NCBI GenBank assembly: GCA_002286855.1
Contig: NRSV01000016.1
Coordinates: 124,001-188,000 of the forward strand
Source: Bipolaris cookei
Taxonomy: Eukaryota > Ascomycota > Dothideomycetes > Pleosporales > Pleosporaceae
Reading direction: 5' to 3'
Length of the DNA stretch: 64,000 nucleotides
The position numbers were made by a program, and so were the translations under genes. The notes beneath the pieces are model-generated. The model was given only the letters and a program-made list of their open reading frames with translations, did no database searches and was not told the origin of the DNA. This document shows, one piece after another, positions 57,049 through 64,000 of this stretch. The first letter of the stretch is position 1, and every line of letters begins with the position of its first letter.

Positions 57049-59037
57049 TCAGTGCTTCCGCCTTGAATCACTTCGGCTCAGCCCCGTGCGTGAAGCAAAT
57101 CGAGGCGGATAATCCTCCATGCCATCGTCATCATCGTCGAATGCACTGACGTATTCAGGTGCACGTCGGATAGGACGGGTAGGGCCATGAATGATTGGAT
57201 CACCACGCGGCTGCATAACGTGGTGCTGGCGGCTCTCTGAAGACCGAGCAGATGGAAGCGTGGGCTCCATGTTGCGCAGGTCCCATGGGTCAGCCGCTGG
57301 CGACTTTATAGAGCTAGGTGAAAAAGGGTTGTCTGGCGTGAGAGAGGGACGGCGAGCTGATGGTGGGCGACCGTAGTCTTGGTTGAAGCTCTTTGGAAAG
57401 GAGAGTGGGGGTGGCGCATGTGTTCTCGAGTTTGGTGGTCGAGTCGAGAAGTCCGTAGGTGGTTGAGCACTGATGGTGGGCGGGTTGGGTTGCGAGATAC
57501 TCGCACTCGGGCGGCGCTTACTAGAGGTCCTAGTAAGTCCGGAAGGACGCATTGTAGAGGCAACGCTATCACGACGCGCCTTGCTGGGGGCGTTGGCGTT
57601 CGACAGGGACCGGTCACCGGCCCGAGGGTCGTAGTATGTTGATGATTCTTGTTGCTGTCGAGCAGCTGCCCTTCTTTCTTCACGCTCCCGAGCTTCTGCC
57701 GCCTGCTTCTCGGTCTGCATGATGAGACTATCAGCTTCGACAAGACGCTTTTGCTCAGCTTGCTCTTGGGGAGTCATTAACGAAGACATCCTTCGCGTGT
57801 TGGTCGGCCGCGTGGGGTATTCGGTTACTGGAGGCTTTGACCTTTCCTTCTTGCGTTCTTTTGCTCTCTTGTCTTCGAGCTCTTTCTTTTCAAGTTCCTT
57901 TTTTTCTTGTTCCAGACGCTCGAGCTTCTTGCGCTTGCGCTCTTCTTCTCTGAGTGCTGCACGTTCCTTCTCCTTCTCAGCCTGTACTCTCTCGACCCGC
58001 TCCCTTTCGCGAGCTTCTTCTCTGAGTGTCGCGCGCTCTTTCTCCTTCTCAGCCTGTGCTCTCTCGGCTCGCTCCCTGTCGCGAGCTTCGTAACGGCCAA
58101 GCTCGAAGCGAACGTGCTTGTCGTTCTCCAAGTCTTCCTTCTTCTTTTGGTCAACGTCTTCCTGAAAGCGAATATCATCACTTGGTTTCTTTCTTCGTTG
58201 GCCACTGTTCTTGGTAGGTCGTGTGGTTTCGGCTATGCCAGAACTGGCACGAGAAGAGCCGGAATAATCGGCATACTGATCGTAATCAAGCGGATTGATG
58301 CTTGTGGGTGTTTGAGCGCCTTGGAGAGGATCCCTTGGTGCAATGCTCTTGGTCTTGTAGGGCCCGGAAGAGAACCCATGCTGTGGCCGAGTAGGAGATG
58401 CTGGGGTGGGAGTTGAGTTATGGATGACTGTGGCAGACGGGCGGGTGTTTCGCCGACCGGTGGACCGATCAAAGTCTGGCTCGGACAGCACAGTCAGCGA
58501 TGGTGTCTGGCTGGAAGACGCAGAAGGCGTCTGTCGATGGTAATATCCATGAGATGCAAGGGGCGTGGGAAGGAAGGTATTGGGTTGGTCATAGGCAGCC
58601 GGAGGGGGTAAAGGGGCATCTGGAAAGCCAGTCCGTATAGCATAGGAGGCCTCTGACTCTCCTGAATCTATGGCGGCATCATTGGATCCGATGGAGCCGA
58701 AGGATTGTCGCTTGTGGCCTTTTGTTGAAATGGAAACTGACGGATACTTGCTTCCCTTTCCTTTCTTGGAGCCGATTTCGATGATGATCTCAGGGTTGAT
58801 ACGCTGCCCATCGCGAGTGGAAGGACGACTGCCACTGTTGGATGGGCGGCGACGCTGAGTGAAATAGGTACCAGAGCTTGTAGGCGTTGGTGGGTTTACC
58901 GGAGAAGGGGTATCATCGCGTGAGGCGGAGCCTTTCTGGTGAGTGTAGGAAACAGGAACTCTCCGTAAGTCGCGGCAGGTTCTCCCACTGCGCGCTTGGT
59001 CGCACAGGTAGGTGCGGTCACCTTCGATCCGACACAT
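57049..59037 (-). CDS. Large hypothetical low-complexity coiled-coil protein
   Basis: Single 662-codon frame. I do not recognise a named family. The N-terminus MCRIEGDRTYLCDQARSGRTC looks conserved-type. Next come a Ser/Pro/Thr-rich region (residues about 30-270) containing NPEIIIEIGSKKGKGSKYPSV, then a strongly charged helical region (about 290-420) made of repeated ERERAERAQAEKEKERATL units, predicted to form a long single helix or coiled coil. The tail is Ser/Pro/Arg-rich and ends acidic then basic (DDDDDGMEDYPPRF). Two near-identical copies of the ERAQAEKEKERA module suggest internal duplication. It is likely a cytosolic scaffold or cytoskeleton-associated protein, but this is only a guess from composition. 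Confidence 0.82.
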   Translation of the reverse strand: MCRIEGDRTYLCDQARSGRTCRDLRRVPVSYTHQKGSASRDDTPSPVNPPTPTSSGTYFTQRRRPSNSGSRPSTRDGQRINPEIIIEIGSKKGKGSKYPSVSISTKGHKRQSFGSIGSNDAAIDSGESEASYAIRTGFPDAPLPPPAAYDQPNTFLPTPLASHGYYHRQTPSASSSQTPSLTVLSEPDFDRSTGRRNTRPSATVIHNSTPTPASPTRPQHGFSSGPYKTKSIAPRDPLQGAQTPTSINPLDYDQYADYSGSSRASSGIAETTRPTKNSGQRRKKPSDDIRFQEDVDQKKKEDLENDKHVRFELGRYEARDRERAERAQAEKEKERATLREEARERERVERVQAEKEKERAALREEERKRKKLERLEQEKKELEKKELEDKRAKERKKERSKPPVTEYPTRPTNTRRMSSLMTPQEQAEQKRLVEADSLIMQTEKQAAEAREREERRAAARQQQESSTYYDPRAGDRSLSNANAPSKARRDSVASTMRPSGLTRTSSKRRPSASISQPNPPTISAQPPTDFSTRPPNSRTHAPPPLSFPKSFNQDYGRPPSARRPSLTPDNPFSPSSIKSPAADPWDLRNMEPTLPSARSSESRQHHVMQPRGDPIIHGPTRPIRRAPEYVSAFDDDDDGMEDYPPRFASRTGLSRSDSRRKH

Positions 59038-62000
59038 GGTGGCGACGGGAAATGTACACTACCAGGATAGGAGGAAGTTGCGAGTCCGGTTGGTGAGTGC
59101 GCGTCGAGTGTTGGATTGTCTTGCCAGGCCCAGGGATTCTAGTTAATGGCTAGAGGGAATGCTTGACCAGGACAGACGCAGTTGGCACCTAGGCCAGAGG
59201 GGCGACTGGCGCAGGTACAAGAAGGACAAAGGCTATGAGTCAAACAAGTAGTTTGGTCTTGGTATTTGGATGGTGGTGGGCGGCGAGTGTATTTAAAGGG
59301 CGCAGATGATGGCCGGGCTGAGACAAGCGCCGGACAGGACGAGTGCAGGCAGGCAGTCCAAGGAGGCGTAGGCCCGAAAGCGCAGGAGTCAGGGAAGCAG
59401 ATGGGTAATAATAAATGCAAGAAAATCAGTGCAGATGAGACAGAGTGGGTACCATGCAGCAGCTTGAGTGGAATTAAAGTGCCGGCCTGGTTGGCTTTAA
59501 GTGGAAGTGGTATTAGGCGGCTTTGATTGTAGCCTGAACAAGGGCAGTGTGTGTGTGGATGTGACATGGGATGAGCCTCAGCAACAAGTACCAGAGCCAG
59601 GCTGCAGCGACGGGCAGGATGGATGGTTGCATGAACATGATCCGGACGCCCTGGGGCCATTTTTTCCCTGTTGCTGCTGCTGCGCAGCGGTGAATTGCAC
59701 AGCCTGCGAGCAATCCTAGACTCGGCCCCCTATAGGTGTAGACCCTAGGCGACCGGCGTCGAGTGGTGTCGCGCGGTGTCGCGTGCCTGAGGGAGGCCGG
59801 CGAGAGTAGGAAGAAAAAAAGTGAAGACGGTCGAGCGCGCAAACCGGCAAGAGGGCGTGGCCGGGATGGCGGAATTTGTTGCGGACTGGATGGGCATCAA
59901 TGGCAAGCAGCAGCAGCCGACGGTGCAGCGGCCTCTACCCCGGACGGGTGCACTCCTTTGGGCTCTGCTTGATTGGATTCACCCTGGGACAGAATTGCAC
60001 TCGGAAGGTCGAGTGTCCATGGCAACATGCGGATGGCGCGCCGTCAGCTGCAAAATTGGCGGATGCAGGTGGAGGCTATGCAGTCATTCCCGTATCGCCG
60101 GCCAGGATGAGCGCGACGCCAGGCACCAGAAGGCTGCCATTTGCTGCTGGCGAGCAATTTGCACTGGCCCAGTGGTGTTGGTGACGCAGTTCGACGATTG
60201 TAGCGCCCTCTTCGTCACGCCGCGCACGCGAGTGGATGAGGATGGATGGCCATGGATGAGGATGGATGGCCATGGATGATGGATGATGGTGTTGATGAGC
60301 GATGGCAGTGTCAATGTTGGAGAGTCAAATTGGCTGGCCATGTGAGTGACAAACAGGACGCGTCTTCGTCAGCCCCTCGTCGCGCTTGCTCTCACGCTCG
60401 TGCACTGTTAGCAATATTGCACCCATCCACGCCCTTCCACACCCGACTTGCCTGAATCAGCATCACCACCCTGGTGGCGAGACCCTCGCACTTCACGCCC
60501 TCTGATACGGCCACCTCTCTAGCGCGTGAACCAAACTTGCTTGCAATCTACTGCGACACCGCTACTCCCGCTCCCACACCAAATTTCCCATGGGCGAGTT
60601 CCCAAATTGAGTGCGCACCGCCACAGTGCTAGGCAGCCACAGCGGTAAGCAGCACCAGCCATCTGTCTGCAGACCCTGACAAATGCACATATGCGCTACA
60701 ATGGGTAATAGCAGATGACGACGACGATGATGATTGTGATGATGGCAATGCTCGACGCCGCGTTTAGACAGCTCGTCGGCATATGGTGACAGAGACATGG
60801 TTTGCGCTTGTTTTTTTGCCATGTGTGTGTGCCCCCCTCCTGCATCCGGGACGCACCTCCCGCAGCCGGGGACGCATCTCCCCAAATGCGCACCTACATC
60901 CTACCCCACATGACCACAACACTACAGAAAAAAAATTGGACATGCAAACACTAGCCCGCCTTCTCCACCATGCTATCATCACATCCATCCCTCATCTCCA
61001 TCATCTTCACCAGCCTCTATCCAATTTTGCAATCAACTCAGCCACAGCCTCTCAACAAACCACCCAGTAGCACATCTCAGGCGTGCCGTGTCGTGCCACA
61101 CCTCTTCCCGCACCTGCTCTACCCGTCACATTTGCTCCGCCCCGCGGGTGGTTGCCCAGATCAGAGTTCGCATCAAAGACGGACGCTCGTTTTTTTCTTC
61201 CAAAACCATGTAGACAATGGTGCCAAGGCCGCTCGCCTACACAATATCCATATGGTTGGGCATCACCAACCCTCGTCGACGTCAGGAAAACGGGCCATTT
61301 TGGCTGATGAACTAGTACTACGGCTGCAAGGTGCTAGTTTCAGCCTTTTGACACAATGGAAAAAACGCACTTGCATCACTAACAATGCACACTCTCCCTG
61401 GCGTTCGGGAATGGTGTTCGCAGCGTTGCAGACGGTAAATGCACCCCATTCACCATCTGAACCCACATCCACACGAGAAAGATTAGTAGTCACTCAGGAT
61501 ATGCTCAATCGCCCAGATGCCGCAATGCGCACATGTCGCTACCCAACCAGTGCTTGGGCGCACGCCCTAGTTAAGCCCATTTTGCCGTCAGATGGTAGTA
61601 TACCCAGCATTCCCGTCCTCTTCCGTCCTCGTCTCGCCTCTTCCAACTCGTAAGCAAAGTCAGCTTCCCGACCAGACTTGGGCCCAACCGCCAGTGACAT
61701 TGACCCACGACCTGAGGCAGGAGCAACAAGCTTTAAAACAGGGGTACCATTGTAGCTGAAATGTTTTACTTGATTGAGGGATTGGTCGTTGTTTGCCCAA
61801 AGTCGGCGTTGCAACCTGTATTTCCACACTTGGTGTGCGTACTAATCGGTACGACTAGTATGTTTCCCAAACAGCCACCTTCACGCCGTCCGAGACATGG
61901 TTGCCTCGCGGAGCTTCCTCGGCCCAACAAGCCGCGTCTAAAATGTCACTTGGTGTGGTAGATTTACCCCACAAGCACCTCATGGTTCGTCTCTACTATA

Positions 62001-62666
62001 CGAACCTACCCCCAGTTTACCTGTCCTTTGGACCAACAACTGCCATAATACTGCCTAAGGTCAAGGCAAGAGGCAAGCACACTCGTAGCCTTGTCACTAC
62101 TGCTCACCATTCCCTTTGCAAGTGTCATGGCTCTTGGCCCCTCATCGGCTTCCGACAGCGGGCTGCATCCTTGCATCACGTTCTTGTTCAAGATGCCTTC
62201 AAACCAATAGTGATGCCTAGCAAATGTCTTAGGTTGTAGGCAACACACTGCATGCAACACTACTCACGGCATGCATGGTTTTATCTTCCAAGTCGTGGTT
62301 GGTGGCTTGATTTGATCTGACTGGTCTCATGCGGGTTGTAAAGGTCATGGGTTGGTGTTCTGAAGACACCCGGCAGGAAATATTGGCCATGGTTCACGTG
62401 CCCCCCCCCCAGACTTTGCATGAGAAGGTGTGTGTATTCCCACTTGCTAGTAGATGCCGAGATCAAAGTTCCAGTGAGCGGGGAGCGAAAAGAATGGGAC
62501 CATGCACGGGCAGACGTTTGCGAATTCCGGCCGACAACCATTGGATGATAACGATAACAATAACGAAAAAAAAGTGAAGTCATGTCATGAATACAAGATA
62601 CTGTTACAGATGATAAGTTTCGAGCAAAACGAAGACTCCAATTCATACATGCCCAAAGGTGTCTTT
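59038..62666. other. Gene-free 3.6-kb stretch
   Basis: Between the 5' end of the coiled-coil gene and the 3' end of the MRP51-like gene. Many overlapping frames occur on both strands (largest 60970-61653, plus, 227 codons) without domains. It has a small tandem repeat at 60234-60289 and a poly-C run near 62400. It may hold a long leader and promoter for the coiled-coil gene, or an unrecognised non-coding transcript. Confidence 0.5.
60234..60289. repeat. Short tandem repeat (20-base unit, 2 copies, plus GATG run)
   Basis: The unit GGATGAGGATGGATGGCCAT occurs twice in tandem, followed by degenerate GGATGAT copies. Confidence 0.85.
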
Positions 62667-64000
62667 CTAGTCGCTCCTCAGCGCATCTGCCACACCCGGA
62701 AAACCCGGCGGGGGACTTGCCTTGCCCTGTGGTGTCATGCTCTCCAGAAACTGGCTGAATCTTTGCGCCTCGCCACTCTGCTCATCCAACTCTTTAATGC
62801 CGCTCTTGCCCATGCCCGCTCCCAGGCTCCGCAGCGGATCCTCGTCAACATGGTCTCGCACCGGGGGGCGATCATCGAGCTCGCCCCTCGCGACGGCGAC
62901 TTCGGGCCCTACGGACCGCTTGAGCTTGATGTGAATTCGGCCGTCGTTGGTGACGCTGCCAAAGAGGGGTTGCACAGGGATTTTACGGCCACCGGGGGTA
63001 TCAATATCGATTGTTTCGACATCCTTTGCGCCCATGATGTTTGCGCGCGACGCCGACATTGTCTCTGCGCTCTTGAACTGGTCGTTTGCTATGAAGCCGC
63101 CGACGCCCAGGCGCGCATACGTTTCATTCTTGGTTCCTGTGCGCCGGGCCTGCACGACGCGCGCAAGCACGGGTGCGTGGCTGGCTTGCGGGCCGAGGAT
63201 TGGGTGGTTGGCCATGTAGGATTTTGTGCGCAAGTAGCCGAGACCGGCGCTGGGATGCGTCGAGAGCGGTGCGGTCTCTTGATCAAACGAGTATTGGTCA
63301 ATGTCGCGGCTCGATGCGTCCGACGCCCACGCCTTGGGCTTGAACTTGATGGCCGGCAGCTTCAGGAAGGGGAGAATGAGCTTGCTGACCAGTTTGCTTC
63401 CCAAGGGGTTGTTGGCCGTTTCTTTACGGAGAGCCTTGATGCCAGTGTCAATGTCGTTGTGTGTAATGTGACGCCAGGTTTTTTCTTGTCGTTCTTGCCA
63501 TTGTTCGGCTTCTTTGATATCTATTGGTGGCTGTTCTTTCGACTTTGTGGCGGCGAGACGACGGGACGTGTAGATTTCGTTCTTCACAAATTCAACCAGA
63601 TAACTGTTGAATTCTTTTTTGCGAGAAGTGATTTCCTTACTGAGATAGGCAACAAAGTCGTCGGCTCCCATGCCTGGTAGCCACGGACCGTCATGCTTCC
63701 ACCGCTTGGTATTGTGTACGATGGGGTCTATAGGAGGTGGAGTAAAGGGCGTAAAGGGCGTCGACCCAGATTTTTCCGATCCCGCCAATTTTTGTCTAAG
63801 TGACTTCTTTGCCTTCTGCTGCTCTTGTTCAAATTCTGTGAACTCGTCCAGCCAGGGCATAGAAGCCCGAGCTTTGGCAACAGCGAGAGAAGCCTTCTTC
63901 TCGTCCCATTTCTGCCGGAATTCGGCTTTAGCTGCACGAGTCTCCTCGACCAGAGCCTTGGTCTCAGCTGCTCGCTCGGAGTCGGTGAGGCCGCGCGATT
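62667..64000 (-). CDS. MRP51: Mitochondrial small-subunit ribosomal protein MRP51-like (bS1m), 5' end beyond window
   Basis: The frame is open from the right edge to the stop at 62667, so the gene is partial; the ATG at 63860 is internal. Upstream of it the same frame reads ERAAETKALVEETRAAKAEF. Recognised blocks are RWKHDGPWLPGMGADDF, EFVKNEIYTSRRLAATKS, HPSAGLGYLRTKSYMANHP followed by ILGPQ, and PVLARVVQARR. Next comes LGVGGFIAND, then GGRKIPVQPLFGSVTNDGRI. I recall these from the fungal Mrp51 family, a mitochondrial 37S ribosomal subunit protein that helps start translation; this rests on memory. The last 80 residues are Gly/Asp/Ser-rich. The N-terminal domain should lie beyond 64000. Confidence 0.7.
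   Translation of the reverse strand, partial: SRGLTDSERAAETKALVEETRAAKAEFRQKWDEKKASLAVAKARASMPWLDEFTEFEQEQQKAKKSLRQKLAGSEKSGSTPFTPFTPPPIDPIVHNTKRWKHDGPWLPGMGADDFVAYLSKEITSRKKEFNSYLVEFVKNEIYTSRRLAATKSKEQPPIDIKEAEQWQERQEKTWRHITHNDIDTGIKALRKETANNPLGSKLVSKLILPFLKLPAIKFKPKAWASDASSRDIDQYSFDQETAPLSTHPSAGLGYLRTKSYMANHPILGPQASHAPVLARVVQARRTGTKNETYARLGVGGFIANDQFKSAETMSASRANIMGAKDVETIDIDTPGGRKIPVQPLFGSVTNDGRIHIKLKRSVGPEVAVARGELDDRPPVRDHVDEDPLRSLGAGMGKSGIKELDEQSGEAQRFSQFLESMTPQGKASPPPGFPGVADALRSD

Noticed and set aside
60970..61653. 227-codon frame on the plus strand
   Set aside because: No domain, Ser/Pro/His-rich random-looking composition, overlapping frames on the other strand, no promoter or splice support.

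Overview
This is a filamentous ascomycete chromosome segment. The signs are short GT-AG introns, a class III chitin synthase, a HET-domain gene, a non-reducing polyketide synthase (NR-PKS) and pogo-type transposons with CpG-decay differences. Gene content fits a Dothideomycete, most likely Pleosporales; that placement is inference. One assembly gap of 815 N lies at 21493-22307. I joined exons by eye from splice signals, reading phase and family conservation, so boundaries are predictions.

Left arm (1-19 kb) is mostly core genes: class III chitin synthase, a Csm1/Pcs1-type monopolin subunit, a tiny three-exon ATP synthase subunit K gene, an MTP18-like mitochondrial fission protein, a RecQ-family helicase, a PAS hybrid histidine kinase, a HET-domain protein and a Cuz1-like AN1 zinc-finger protein.

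Middle (19-45 kb) is accessory. It holds a small secreted protein with a beta/gamma-crystallin-like pattern, a Tc1/mariner-pogo element containing the gap, a seven-helix rhodopsin-domain membrane protein, the core PUS4 gene, a broken C2H2 regulator gene, and a large NR-PKS (SAT-KS-AT-PT-ACP-ACP-MT, no release domain). Beyond the PKS are a second, internally deleted pogo element, an unknown small gene and a secreted chitin deacetylase with three chitin-binding modules. The PKS has no intact tailoring gene within several kb.

Right arm (45-64 kb) returns to core genes: RAD4/XPC, an eight-exon ACC-synthase-like aminotransferase, a C2H2 zinc-finger protein, a secreted FAD-linked oxidase, a low-complexity coiled-coil protein and the 3' part of a MRP51-like mitochondrial ribosomal protein running off the right edge. 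A 3.6-kb stretch at 59.0-62.7 kb has no recognisable gene.

The most interesting items are the crystallin-like secreted protein next to a transposon, the orphan PKS without a release domain beside a dead regulator, and the helicase with a zinc cluster at its extreme C-terminus.
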